A DNA stretch of 64,000 nt from Pantoea agglomerans (GCF_021397715.1 NZ_CP090210.1:1-64000); one strand, 5' to 3'; shown: positions 1 through 8,100, counted from the first letter of the stretch. Numbers and translations: made by a program. The notes: generated from the sequence alone by a model not told the origin.

Positions 1-1320
1 ATGTCAGACATCAAAACATATCCTGTCTGCTTCACGGGACAGTTAAAAAGCGTTGAGTGTGATGCCTCATTTCAGAAGGATCAGGCAGAGACATTCAAAC
101 ACTACATTCGGTTTGCACGACAGAACAAAGCAACGACGCTGATTACCTGCCAGTGCATGAAGGACGGCGAAGGCGAAAACCGCCGCCGCCTTAAAGCCTG
201 CTATTCCTCCACGCATGATAATTACTGGCTGGCTCGCTGGTCCTACAGTGGTTCAGAACACGCACCGGACTGTCGTTTCTATTCTGTATGGGCAGATGAA
301 AAGCAGGGTGAGATTTACACCTCAGACGTAGTAAAGGCCGTCTCTCCAGGTCATTTCCGTATCAAATTACCTACCGGGCTACAAAAAAAAGCGGCTACGG
401 AGCGCGATGCGACGGCGCAGCCAACAGATACAAGAGCAGAAGGAAAACGCAAACGACAGCCAGCTATGCGTCTTCTTGGCCTGCTTCACTTCATGTGGGA
501 ACAGGCAGAAATTAATCACTGGCATCCTAATTTTGACAAGCGTACCCGCGATAATGCCTGGGCTGCATGGCGCCTGAAGCAGGTTGCAGAAAAAATCAGC
601 ATTGGGAAAACTCTTCTGAAATCTGTTCTGGTCATAATGGCGCGACCAGGTACGCAGGAGATCAGGAACAACTGGGCAACGATTGATGCGGCAGCTGCGT
701 CAAACAAGCGTCTCGTAATGATTACCAGCCTGAAGTCATGCAAAACTGAGGAAGAGGGCTGCCTGAACGGCACGCTTCCGCTCGCTGAGGCGGCGGGCTT
801 TCCGTCTCTTGATGTGCCGGCAGATTTGATCAGCCGGCTTAACCGGAGCTTTTCTCGCGAGCTGGGCGACTGGCGCCGCGGGCAAAAAGTTATGCTGATA
901 GCTGAAACCGATCCGCCGGTAAAAAAATTCAGGCAGCGTGACGGCAAACCTGTTCCCTACAACACCTGTACCGTCATTGATGCGGCGCTGATGACAGTCA
1001 GCCCCAGATTTATTCCTCTCGATTCGTCATGGGAAGGTGTCATTGAGGAAAAACTCTGGCAGGAAAAACGTCATTTCATTAAGCCTTTGCGCTATGACGG
1101 TGAGGCAGACGTGTTTCCTGATTTCCTGCTGAAAGACGTGCCTGGCCGGGAGATCGTGCCGCTTGAGGTATTCGGCATGAACACACCAGATTACCTGGAA
1201 CGTAAAGCTGTGAAGCTTGAGCATTATCGCGAAGAGTACGGGGAGGGTAACTGGTGGAGCTGGGATGCGCATAAAGCTGATGCCTTAAGTAACATTCCAG
1301 CGTTTCCGGTTAAAGGTTAA
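1..1320 (+). CDS. DUF1173 family protein
   Basis: This 439-residue protein has the length and look of the DUF1173 family, which is common on large enterobacterial plasmids and has no established function. The N-terminal third carries Cys/His pairs (a CQC motif near residue 50, later HAPDC) that could bind a metal. A basic linker near residues 130-155 leads into the conserved C-terminal part with EVFGM and YLERK segments, which faintly recalls a nuclease-like fold; that is inference. The ATG is the first base of the window, so a longer 5' end cannot be excluded. It converges on a leftward gene only 5 bases away. Confidence 0.7.
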   Translation: MSDIKTYPVCFTGQLKSVECDASFQKDQAETFKHYIRFARQNKATTLITCQCMKDGEGENRRRLKACYSSTHDNYWLARWSYSGSEHAPDCRFYSVWADEKQGEIYTSDVVKAVSPGHFRIKLPTGLQKKAATERDATAQPTDTRAEGKRKRQPAMRLLGLLHFMWEQAEINHWHPNFDKRTRDNAWAAWRLKQVAEKISIGKTLLKSVLVIMARPGTQEIRNNWATIDAAAASNKRLVMITSLKSCKTEEEGCLNGTLPLAEAAGFPSLDVPADLISRLNRSFSRELGDWRRGQKVMLIAETDPPVKKFRQRDGKPVPYNTCTVIDAALMTVSPRFIPLDSSWEGVIEEKLWQEKRHFIKPLRYDGEADVFPDFLLKDVPGREIVPLEVFGMNTPDYLERKAVKLEHYREEYGEGNWWSWDAHKADALSNIPAFPVKG

Positions 1321-1325
1321 AAAGC

Positions 1326-1586
1326 CTATTTATCAGCTTCCGGCTTTGCATAAACAGGATCATTCCCGCGAGGGAACTGCAGTGCAGCATTCCTGTAAAA
1401 AGTCAGTCGTTCACGGAAGTATTCGCGCCACTGTTCTGGCTGCTGACGTTCAACTTCAGCAGCCAGCACCGGCATATTCATGCGCTCTTTATATGCAACG
1501 CCGGAAGCAGCCAGATCAATATTGACCCGTTCACGCTCCTCGGTCGATCGCCGGGCTATATTGTTCTCGCTGCGTTCAGTCATCAT
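1326..1586 (-). CDS. Small hypothetical protein, last gene of the umuD'C operon
   Basis: An 86-residue, charged, probably cytoplasmic protein with no signal peptide or membrane segment. A second ATG immediately follows the first, so it may start one codon later. It lies 36 bases downstream of umuC on the same strand, so it is probably co-transcribed with the translesion polymerase genes. I do not recognise a domain. The sequence is rich in Arg and Glu with aromatic residues clustered near residues 50-65 (QWREYF, TFYRN), which would suit a protein-interaction role. Confidence 0.6.
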   Translation of the reverse strand: MMTERSENNIARRSTEERERVNIDLAASGVAYKERMNMPVLAAEVERQQPEQWREYFRERLTFYRNAALQFPRGNDPVYAKPEADK

Positions 1587-1622
1587 TTAGTTCCTTTTGC
1601 ATTTTACCTGTGAGCACACACG

Positions 1623-2882
1623 TTACTTTACTCGCAAAGTTTCGCTCAGGCAGGTGGTGTAACGTGGAGAAAGCATTTCGCGTTTCATTTTCCATACGTT
1701 GTCTGTTCCCTGTCCTGCAAACCACACCTTACCCAGCCCCGAACGGTTTATCTGATCTACAGCAGACATCAGAGCATCCGCGTTTGCGCGCGGCAGCTGC
1801 TGACTAAACATATCCAGCTGTGCGACACCTGACTGGTAAAAATCTCCCAGGGTGACGCCCGCTTTTGCGTACCGGTAACCGTCGCGCCATATTGCGTCGA
1901 GAGCACGTAATGCCAGGCCGATAATATCCCGGGTGTCACTGGTTGGATATTCGCACGTCATAGCCGCTGAGTTGGCATACTGTGGTTCGTTTCCGTATCG
2001 CCCTGTATTGACTGACACACTGACGTGCTGACACTTTGAGCCCTGCTCTCTGAGCTTTTCACTGGCACGCGTGGCGTGCGTTACGACAGCCTGCTGCAGG
2101 TCTTCGATACTGGTTACACGCTGTCCGAAACTGCGGCTCACAACAATCTGCTGCTTTGGCGGAGGGGCATCTTCAAGAGCCAGACAGGATTCACCGTTAA
2201 GTTCGCGAACCGTACGCTCAACTATCACATCGAAGCTTTTCCGAATCATGCTGATGTTACTGTCAGCCAGCTGGAGCGCTGTACTAATCCCCATCGTATG
2301 CAGTCGCTTACTCAGCCTGCCACCAATTCCCCAGATGTCATCGACGCTTACCAGTGCGAGTAATTTTCTCTGGCGATCCGGGCTGGTTAAATCGACGATA
2401 CCTCCTGTTCGCGTCCATTTTTTAGCAGCAAAATTTGCCAGCTTGGCCAGCGTCTTGGATGGACCAAATCCTACGCCAATCGTTAGCCCGATCTCTTTCT
2501 TTATCCGATCACGCATTTGCCGCCCGAATTCTTCCAGGGGCATGTACGCGGCGATACCGCTGACATCCAGAAATGACTCATCTATTGAGTAAATCTCTTG
2601 TCCAGGCGCCATTTCACCCAGGATGGCCATCATTCTGGCGGACATGTCGCCATATAAAGCGTAGTTAGAGCTGAAGATATGAACGCCATTCTCCCGAAAG
2701 TAGCGCTCATTTTTAAACAGCGGGGCACCCATTTTGATACCCATGCGCTTGGCTTCTGCAGAACGGGCAATCACGCAGCCATCATTATTTGACACTACGC
2801 ATATGGGTTTACCGCGCAAATCGGGTCGAAACACCGTTTCGCAGGACGCGTAGAAATTATTGGCATCGGCCAGTGCGAACAT
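1623..2882 (-). CDS. umuC: DNA polymerase V catalytic subunit UmuC
   Basis: Y-family translesion DNA polymerase, 419 residues, close to the usual 422. The N-terminal catalytic motif DANNFYASCE and the second acidic motif YSIDESFLDVSG around residue 100 are intact, as is the SNNDGCVIARS segment. The little-finger and C-terminal regions are also present, so the gene appears functional. It follows a umuD'-like gene by about 60 bases and precedes a small gene, forming a leftward operon. With the UmuD'-like partner it should allow synthesis past DNA lesions and raise mutation rates. Confidence 0.93.
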   Translation of the reverse strand: MFALADANNFYASCETVFRPDLRGKPICVVSNNDGCVIARSAEAKRMGIKMGAPLFKNERYFRENGVHIFSSNYALYGDMSARMMAILGEMAPGQEIYSIDESFLDVSGIAAYMPLEEFGRQMRDRIKKEIGLTIGVGFGPSKTLAKLANFAAKKWTRTGGIVDLTSPDRQRKLLALVSVDDIWGIGGRLSKRLHTMGISTALQLADSNISMIRKSFDVIVERTVRELNGESCLALEDAPPPKQQIVVSRSFGQRVTSIEDLQQAVVTHATRASEKLREQGSKCQHVSVSVNTGRYGNEPQYANSAAMTCEYPTSDTRDIIGLALRALDAIWRDGYRYAKAGVTLGDFYQSGVAQLDMFSQQLPRANADALMSAVDQINRSGLGKVWFAGQGTDNVWKMKREMLSPRYTTCLSETLRVK

Positions 2883-2941
2883 TTTTTTAACTCCGGCTGT
2901 TCTCGCTCATTACAGCTTATACACCCCATAGCTTATCTGGT

Positions 2942-3319
2942 TCATTCACCTGGCGGATGATTGAACCCCAGTCCTGCTACATCGGTAAGTGCATAGGCTA
3001 CAACGCCCCAGACAGGCAGTTCCTGACTTTCATCGAGCAGAGTAATAGTCTCATCGCCTTTTAGCTCTTGCAGCGCCGGTACGGGGTTTATAAGAAGCCT
3101 GCGAAGCACGAGCTCTCCTTCAATCTCAGCGACAATGATGTGTCGGTGTTGCGGGGTGAGCGCACGATCGATGGCCAGAACTGAGCCCTGCATTATTCCT
3201 GCTTCAGGATAGCTGCTGTCGCTACGCACAAGGAAAGTAGAATGAGGAGATAGCGTGACCAGATCGCCCAGACTGAGCCGCTGTTCTGCAAAGTTTTGTG
3301 CAGGGTTTTGAAATGCCAT
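2942..3319 (-). CDS. umuD: UmuD'-like accessory subunit of polymerase V, born without the cleavable N-terminus
   Basis: A 125-residue protein of the LexA/UmuD peptidase fold. Aligned by eye to UmuD it begins just past the self-cleavage site: its third residue onwards (FQNPAQNFAEQR) matches the UmuD' start (FPSPAADYVEQR). It therefore resembles UmuD' without processing, like the phage P1 HumD protein. The nucleophile serine is kept at about residue 36, but the catalytic lysine found in the VKRL/VKKL motif is arginine here (LVLRRLL), so self-cleavage is unlikely. The start has no cleavage site upstream in frame. It is followed by umuC. Confidence 0.85.
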   Translation of the reverse strand: MAFQNPAQNFAEQRLSLGDLVTLSPHSTFLVRSDSSYPEAGIMQGSVLAIDRALTPQHRHIIVAEIEGELVLRRLLINPVPALQELKGDETITLLDESQELPVWGVVAYALTDVAGLGFNHPPGE

Positions 3320-3365
3320 GCGCAGCTCCTAAATAATCGAGATATGAGTTAGTTGGTTTTACAGT

Positions 3366-3409
3366 AACTGCCATGTAAGCCTCAAATTTTTTGTGGCTTC
3401 ATGGCAGTT
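3366..3409. promoter_or_regulatory. Long inverted repeat upstream of the umuD'-like operon
   Basis: Perfect 10-base arms (aactgccatg / catggcagtt) plus an inner aagcc / ggctt pair enclose an A/T-rich loop. It lies about 47 bases upstream of the umuD'-like start, where an operator or a leader hairpin could act. No canonical LexA box (CTG-N10-CAG) was found in this upstream region. Confidence 0.5.
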
Positions 3410-3468
3410 GAACAAGCCGGAGGCGCGTTAGAGATTTTAGGTTTCATCTTCAGAAGCTTTTTAAGGTT

Positions 3469-3477
3469 TTATCCACA
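3469..3477 (+). promoter_or_regulatory. DnaA box of the RepFIB-like origin
   Basis: A perfect TTATCCACA match lies 107 bases before the first iteron of the repA origin. A DnaA box beside the iterons is expected for this type of origin. Confidence 0.6.
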
Positions 3478-3583
3478 TCTCCACAGGCTAGATCCAATTA
3501 ATTATCCGTATAGATCCTTATAGGACCATAAAGATCCAGGCTCGGTTAAACCCTTATGTGGCAAGGCCTGAAGAGACGATCTG

Positions 3584-3683
3584 ATGTTTATAAACTGGAA
3601 AAAAATGTTTGTAAACGGGATAAAAATGTTTACTTACGGGAAAAGTGTGTTTATAAACGGGAAGATAAATGTTTGTAAACTGG
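3584..3683 (+). repeat. Upstream iterons of the RepFIB-like replicon (5 copies)
   Basis: Five direct repeats of the form RTGTTTRTAAACNGG begin at 3584, 3605, 3626, 3647 and 3669. The 21-22 base spacing places each on the same DNA face. The third copy is degenerate (tgtttacttacggg). They end 53 bases before repA. Iterons in this position bind the RepA initiator and also mediate autorepression in RepFIB-type plasmids. Confidence 0.92.
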
Positions 3684-3735
3684 ATGCACACCTCAGCTAC
3701 TCAATCAGTTTTTCAGCCTGTGGGTAAATTCTAAT

Positions 3736-4635
3736 ATGGATAGTAAAAACAAAGTCTTACATCTTAATGACGTATTGAGCGTCAGCACTACTGGCAAAAA
3801 GTTAACCCCAACCAGTAACAGTACCGTCCAGCCAGTTGCACTGATGCGCCTCGGCCTCTTCGTTCCTACTCTCAAGCGGAAAGGTGCCAATGTTGAGAGT
3901 GTCACGATAGATGCATCTAAAGAGCTGGCTGAGCTCGAACTGGCGCAGGCTGAAGGCTATTCCGATATAAGGATTTCTGGTCCCCGCTTATCGATGGAGA
4001 CAGATTTCAAAGTATGGGTTGCTATCATCGTTTCCTTTAGCCGGTATGGTGAAGCTACCAATTCAATCGAGCTGCCCTTTACACAATTCGCATCATTCGC
4101 TGGCTATCCTGATAAAGAAAAAACAACTGTTCTACGTACTCGTATCTCGGAATCGTTGACACGTTTACGAGGCACAACGATCAGTCTTTCTTCAAAAAAC
4201 AAAAGTAAACATACAGTTACTGGTTTACTTCAACGTGGGCAGTACGATATTGAAGCAGATACAATCAAGCTTCAGGCAGATGAATCGCTTTGGGAGCTTT
4301 ACCGTATCGATAATCAGGTTTTGCTTCAGATGATTGTTCTCAGACGTCTTGCAAACAAAGGTTCTGCCCAGGCGCTTTACACTTTTATTGAAAGCTTGCC
4401 ACAGAAGCCGCTACCTCTTTCCTTCACACGCATTAAGAAACGTTTGTTGCTCACCTCTGCAGATGCGCAGCAAAATCGCACCATCAAGAAGGCTATCGAA
4501 GACTTGCAGTTAACAGGTTATCTTGATGGCTCAGTGATAAAAAAAGGCAAAGAGTGGTATCTGAACATACACAGCCGCAACTCACGCTGTAAAGGCATTG
4601 AAGATATTGACTTTTTAACCGATTTCACTCAGTAG
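3736..4635 (+). CDS. repA: RepFIB-type replication initiator RepA
   Basis: A 299-residue initiator of the Rep_3/RepB family, with two winged-helix halves. The first half contains the SRYGE and FASFAGYPD region and the second the RIKKRLLLT region. RepFIB RepA proteins are about 300-325 residues. Iterons flank the gene on both sides in the arrangement known from RepFIB: a regular block upstream and an irregular block downstream. It should bind iterons to open the origin and to repress its own promoter. Codon use and base composition are more AT-rich than in the tra region. Confidence 0.93.
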   Translation: MDSKNKVLHLNDVLSVSTTGKKLTPTSNSTVQPVALMRLGLFVPTLKRKGANVESVTIDASKELAELELAQAEGYSDIRISGPRLSMETDFKVWVAIIVSFSRYGEATNSIELPFTQFASFAGYPDKEKTTVLRTRISESLTRLRGTTISLSSKNKSKHTVTGLLQRGQYDIEADTIKLQADESLWELYRIDNQVLLQMIVLRRLANKGSAQALYTFIESLPQKPLPLSFTRIKKRLLLTSADAQQNRTIKKAIEDLQLTGYLDGSVIKKGKEWYLNIHSRNSRCKGIEDIDFLTDFTQ

Positions 4636-4649
4636 AAGCGTCTGAGGAT

Positions 4650-5032
4650 ATGTTTATAAATCGGATAAGTTAGTACGTAATCGATGACCAATCGCAGTTT
4701 TATGTTTGTAAACAGGTAATCAGCACCTCAAACACTTTAGGCATTCTCAATCCAAGCGTGCTTTATGTTTATAAACTGGTGAGCACGGCCTCTTACTGGC
4801 TGACTTAGAAAAAAGTGTTTATAAACTGGATAAACTAAGGCACACGGTTCGTTCCATTTGAGGTATCAGAGATACTTTCCCTGTTTATAAACACTTAAAT
4901 GGCTTGTCATCCTTAGACTGAGATCGTGAGCTCCGATACTCATGGGGTTATCCAGTTTGCATACATCGCGCCTAACAAGCATTCCTGTTTATAAACATTC
5001 TGAGCTGCAATGATTCTCCAGTTTATAAACAT
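4650..5032. repeat. Downstream iterons of the RepFIB-like replicon (7-8 copies)
   Basis: Irregularly spaced copies of the same 15-base iteron occur at 4650, 4702, 4765, 4815, 4881 and 4985 (forward). A clear inverted copy is at 5018 and a degenerate inverted one at 4952. Spacing of about 50-65 bases contrasts with the tight upstream block. In RepFIB the downstream group contributes to copy-number and incompatibility control. Confidence 0.88.
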
Positions 5033-5085
5033 CGGCATAAGAAGAGCTGCTGTAGCTCGTTTTGATGTGTTACCCGAGGAATACT

Positions 5086-5472
5086 TTGACAAGTAACTTA
5101 ATGAAAACAGCCCATATCTACGTAACAGGCAGTGGAAACTCAGATACACGGCTCGGTTTTGCACGCGTCCTGATTGAGCAGGGTTCCCGAAAAACGCCGG
5201 TTATCTTTAACTATGAAAACACTACTTATAAGCGCAGCCAGATTCAGGGCATGATTGATGCTGTACTGCATCTCGATAGCCCTCACCATGTGGTATTCAT
5301 TACCGCCTCACCGCTGGCACTGGAAAAGGCTGAAACTGGTGAGGGGCCTAATCGGGATCTTATCTACGAGCTGTATCGCGTTCTGTCTGCAAAGGACTGT
5401 ACGTATGCTTTCGATTTCCGTGTAGGGAAGGGTAAAGAGATAAACAAACTGCTGTCAGCGCACAACGTTTGA
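5086..5472 (+). CDS. Small protein with a degenerate RNase H-like look
   Basis: About 128 residues from a TTG start, chosen because GAGGA lies 5 bases upstream; an ATG five codons later has no ribosome binding site. The order of elements resembles RNase HI: an IYVTGS strand, a YKRSQIQGMIDAVLHL helix, a VVFITASPLAL strand, and a C-terminal GKGKEINKLL segment. The acidic catalytic residues expected in DGS, the NRMEL helix and TDS are replaced by T, Q and A. A nuclease activity is therefore unlikely, and a nucleic-acid-binding role is inference. It directly follows the RepFIB-like origin. Confidence 0.55.
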   Translation: MTSNLMKTAHIYVTGSGNSDTRLGFARVLIEQGSRKTPVIFNYENTTYKRSQIQGMIDAVLHLDSPHHVVFITASPLALEKAETGEGPNRDLIYELYRVLSAKDCTYAFDFRVGKGKEINKLLSAHNV

Positions 5473-5527
5473 TTTTGACGTTTCTGGAGTCTTCAAGCTG
5501 TAAGCCCCGGAAGTGCTTCTTGCCGTA

Positions 5528-5749
5528 TTAAACTGGCGGTTCCATCAGCTGCTCGATTGCAAAGATGAGCGCCGGTTCTGCTTCCCCGGTTCTATAAATC
5601 TGTTGTTTAAGCAAAAGCACGAGTTCACGTTTGATCTTCTCTCGGCTGATTTCCTTGCCATCCGCCGCTCTGCTCAAACAAATCATGCCGGTGAGCCTGC
5701 ATGCTTTCCAGTAAGTCGATTCGATTTCGTCATCTTCAGCTTTCTGCAT
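5528..5749 (-). CDS. Small hypothetical protein
   Basis: A 73-residue, mostly helical, Glu/Lys-rich protein preceded by a GGAG motif 8 bases before the ATG. I do not recognise it with confidence; the helical C-terminal half faintly recalls the small YmgB/AriR-type regulators. It lies just downstream (leftward) of the predicted antisense-RNA terminator at 5795-5823 and is transcribed in the same direction. Confidence 0.5.
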   Translation of the reverse strand: MQKAEDDEIESTYWKACRLTGMICLSRAADGKEISREKIKRELVLLLKQQIYRTGEAEPALIFAIEQLMEPPV

Positions 5750-5794
5750 CAGGAAATCTCCCGCCCGTGTACCTGAAACGGCATCTTTGAGGCG

Positions 5795-5823
5795 AAAAAA
5801 AACCCGGTCTGGTGAACCGAGTT
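5795..5823 (-). terminator. Intrinsic terminator of the antisense RNA
   Basis: Read leftward, the stem aactcggt / accgggtt (8 pairs, one G-T) closes a 7-base loop and is followed by eight T residues. Confidence 0.85.
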
Positions 5824-5888
5824 AATTTTCTGTACCGGGTGCGGCTGGTGACCACTGCCGGTACGGTGCTGCTTGTACCTGCTAACTG
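5795..5888 (-). ncRNA. Predicted antisense RNA of a type I toxin-antitoxin locus
   Basis: A leftward RNA of about 94 nt is predicted from a near-consensus promoter (-35 TTGACC, 17-base spacer, -10 TAATAT) and a strong intrinsic terminator. Its first ~22 nt are the exact complement of the toxin mRNA segment 6075-6096, because that 22-base sequence is duplicated at 5866-5887. Divergent short RNAs with a complementary 5' end are the design of IstR-1/tisB, OrzO/zorO and AgrB/dinQ. The pairing site lies about 75 nt upstream of the toxin start codon, as in tisB and zorO. Confidence 0.72.
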
Positions 5889-5894
5889 TGCTCA

Positions 5895-5923
5895 ATATTA
5901 ACGCTGATTGACGATTCGGTCAA
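5895..5923 (-). promoter_or_regulatory. Promoter of the antisense RNA
   Basis: On the - strand, TTGACC (5923-5918) and TAATAT (5900-5895) are separated by exactly 17 bases. This predicts a start near 5888, right at the edge of the 22-base complementary segment. Confidence 0.75.
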
Positions 5924-5925
5924 CG

Positions 5926-5954
5926 TTGCGGCCCGTACCGCACAGCCTTATACT
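5926..5954 (+). promoter_or_regulatory. Promoter of the toxin mRNA
   Basis: TTGCGG (5926-5931) and TATACT (5949-5954) are 17 bases apart on the + strand. The start would be near 5961, giving a transcript of about 355 nt with a 5' leader of about 210 nt. It diverges from the antisense promoter, and the two overlap. No LexA box was found. Confidence 0.65.
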
Positions 5955-6074
5955 CGTCGTAGTTGGCAGCGCTACGCTGTTGCAGCCTCTCAAAAGTGGG
6001 TTAAAGCTCAGTCGCGCAGAGATTTACCCCGGCCGGAAACAGGTGGTGCTGTCCGGTCTGCTTCCACCTAAAGA

Positions 6075-6096
6075 GTGCTGCTTGTACCTGCTAACT
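6075..6096 (+). repeat. Antisense target: 22-base exact repeat of 5866-5887
   Basis: The two 22-base copies are identical and in direct orientation, 209 bases apart. Because the upstream copy is transcribed leftward and this one rightward, the two RNAs are perfectly complementary here. Confidence 0.85.
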
Positions 6097-6172
6097 ACCG
6101 GTGCGCGACGTAGGGGGGTAACCCAAAAGCACCTGCGCCGTGTGGCGCTCTCCTTAACAGGAGGCTGCCGAA

Positions 6173-6268
6173 GTGATAAGTCTGGCTACTATCCTAGTAG
6201 CGCTGAAGATAATTCACGTTACATTGCAGATTATCGTTGCCGTCAAGCAACTGACCGGACGCCCGTAA
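6173..6268 (+). CDS. Predicted small hydrophobic type I toxin (31 residues)
   Basis: GTG start with an AGGAGG ribosome binding site 7-8 bases upstream. The peptide begins with ISLATILVALKIIHV and continues with TLQIIVAVKQLTGRP, giving a single hydrophobic amphipathic helix with Lys/His on one side. This is the look of TisB, ZorO and DinQ, which insert in the inner membrane and depolarise it. It sits in an mRNA with a long leader containing the antisense target and ends just before an intrinsic terminator. A toxin function is inferred from this layout; the peptide is not one I recognise by name. Confidence 0.65.
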   Translation: MISLATILVALKIIHVTLQIIVAVKQLTGRP

Positions 6269-6290
6269 GGGCTGAAGGAACTTGAACAAA

Positions 6291-6318
6291 GGCAGGGGTT
6301 AACCACCCTGCCTTTTTT
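6291..6318 (+). terminator. Intrinsic terminator of the toxin mRNA
   Basis: ggcaggg / ccctgcc stem with an 8-base loop followed by six T residues, 22 bases after the toxin stop codon. Confidence 0.85.
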
Positions 6319-6553
6319 CGTTTCTGCGCGGTGGTTCGGCAATATCGGCTATAGATCGAACTTTACCTGTTGCAGCAAATAACCACTCCTGGCGTCCGCT
6401 TCTGGAACTAAGCAGGTCCAAAACCGTGAACTGTCCGCTATGAGCGAAAAGCGGACGTAATGTCATCGTTCGGTATCAAGCGTTACGGGTGAGCGGATTC
6501 ATTTCAGCAAGCAACCCGCTTTCAACGCTCTCCAGCCCACCATGAAGCTCGCT
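6319..6553. other. Non-coding stretch without a recognised gene
   Basis: No supported reading frame. A gtccgct / agcggac inverted repeat at 6433-6456 has a near-copy at about 8333-8354, on the other side of the DsrE gene and IS1. This may mark an old recombination boundary. Confidence 0.4.
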
Positions 6554-7162
6554 TTACATTTCCAGGTAGGCATAACCGCTGTTTTGTAGAGTTGTTACTG
6601 TGGTCAGTGCGGAAGGCGTATGTATAACCGAACCAGCGATCCAGTCCTTTCTATAATGATGCCAGGCGATAGCCTGATCGCATATACTCACCTTAACGCC
6701 CTGGCTTTGAAGGGCCGAAATGAGCTTGAGGTTTGGATTGTCAGTGCCAAATATTTTTTGATAATAAACATTATCAAGCATCGCCGGCGTTGCTCCGCCG
6801 TTCACCGCAACGACAAAATTGAGTTTGTTTACTGGAACCCCAGCTGCCACATAGAGGTTAACCACCTGCGCAACTTTTTCCAGTGCCGGATTCGGCAATG
6901 AGGCGTTAGCTCCGGCCTTGCCCACTTTGAAAACAATTTTATTATTCAGGTCTGGAGTAGGCTGAAAGGCAGCACTGCGGTCATAGTGAATTTCGCCATA
7001 GCCTTTCACCGCTGGCGTCTCCCAAAAGCCAGCAGGTTGCTCTTTTGAAACGCTGACAGAAGAATCAGGCAGGGTATTGAATAGAAAATGATTATTAGTA
7101 AGCGCAGCTCCCGTAAGCCCGCTCGTGATTGCAATGAGCGCTCCAGTTATAACAGCACGCAT
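6554..7162 (-). CDS. Exported DsrE-family protein
   Basis: 202 residues from the ATG at 7162, chosen because AGGGGG lies just upstream and the protein then begins with a signal-like hydrophobic stretch (AVITGALIAITSGLTGAAL). The second half matches the DsrE/DsrF-like fold: KLNFVVAVNGGATPAML, then VSICDQAIAW and the C-terminal SALTTVTTLQNSGYAYLEM pattern. DsrE-like proteins move sulfur or act as periplasmic accessory proteins; a specific role is unknown here. It is a single gene, not in an operon, and is more AT-rich than the tra genes. Confidence 0.75.
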   Translation of the reverse strand: MRAVITGALIAITSGLTGAALTNNHFLFNTLPDSSVSVSKEQPAGFWETPAVKGYGEIHYDRSAAFQPTPDLNNKIVFKVGKAGANASLPNPALEKVAQVVNLYVAAGVPVNKLNFVVAVNGGATPAMLDNVYYQKIFGTDNPNLKLISALQSQGVKVSICDQAIAWHHYRKDWIAGSVIHTPSALTTVTTLQNSGYAYLEM

Positions 7163-7402
7163 GTTTCCCCCTGGCGGCTTGAGCCCAAGCGCCGTGTTTA
7201 TATTAGTTGAGAAGTCAATTAACAAAAATGTTATGACATTAGCTAGCGAGCCGTAAATTGGCTTTATTCTTTAATACCGCTCTGTTTTATGTTTTGAGAT
7301 TATTCTTAAGCAGAAGAACAAAAACGGACTTACCGTTAATCAGTCTGGGTGATGCTGCCAACTTACTGATTTAGTGTATGATGGTGTTTTTGAGGTGCTC
7401 CA

Positions 7403-7678
7403 GTGGCTTCTGTTTCTATCAGCTGTCCCTCCTGTTCAGCTACTGACGGGGTGGTGCGTAACGGTAAAAGTACTGCCGGACATCAGCGCTATCTCTGCTC
7501 TCACTGCCGTAAAACATGGCAGTTACAGTTCACATACACCGCCTCTCAACCCGGTACGCACCAGAAAATCATTGATATGGCCATGAATGGCGCTGGATGC
7601 CGGGCAACCGCCCGCATTATGGGCGTTGGCCTCAACACGATTTTACGTTACTTAAAAAACTCAGGCCGCAGTCGGTAA
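7403..7678 (+). CDS. insA: IS1 protein InsA
   Basis: 91 residues with the CPSC and CSHC zinc-finger motifs and an HTH (ATARIMGVGLNTILRYL). InsA binds the IS1 ends and represses the element. The transposase InsAB' arises by -1 frameshifting at the A6C run near 7654-7660. Confidence 0.97.
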   Translation: MASVSISCPSCSATDGVVRNGKSTAGHQRYLCSHCRKTWQLQFTYTASQPGTHQKIIDMAMNGAGCRATARIMGVGLNTILRYLKNSGRSR

Positions 7679-8100
7679 CCTCGCGCATACAGCCGGGCAG
7701 TGACGTCATCGTCTGCGCGGAAATGGACGAACAGTGGGGCTACGTCGGGGCTAAATCGCGCCAGCGCTGGCTGTTTTACGCGTATGACAGGCTCCGGAAG
7801 ACGGTTGTTGCGCACGTATTCGGTGAACGCACTATGGCGACGCTGGGGCGTCTTATGAGCCTGCTGTCACCCTTTGACGTGGTGATATGGATGACGGATG
7901 GCTGGCCGCTGTATGAATCCCGCCTGAAGGGAAAGCTGCACGTAATCAGCAAGCGATATACGCAGCGAATTGAGCGGCATAACCTGAATCTGAGGCAGCA
8001 CCTGGCACGGCTGGGACGGAAGTCGCTGTCGTTCTCAAAATCGGTGGAGCTGCATGACAAAGTCATCGGGCATTATCTGAACATAAAACACTATCAATAA
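7597..8100 (+). CDS. insB: IS1 protein InsB (transposase catalytic part)
   Basis: 167 residues carrying the DDE-type catalytic region of IS1 transposase (EMDEQWGYVG, WMTDGWPLY and the C-terminal acidic part). It is expressed as the InsA-InsB' fusion by frameshifting. Confidence 0.96.
   Translation: MPGNRPHYGRWPQHDFTLLKKLRPQSVTSRIQPGSDVIVCAEMDEQWGYVGAKSRQRWLFYAYDRLRKTVVAHVFGERTMATLGRLMSLLSPFDVVIWMTDGWPLYESRLKGKLHVISKRYTQRIERHNLNLRQHLARLGRKSLSFSKSVELHDKVIGHYLNIKHYQ

Noticed and set aside
3320..3400. LexA box upstream of the umuD'-like gene
   Set aside because: acagta occurs, but no CTG partner lies 10 bases away on either side.
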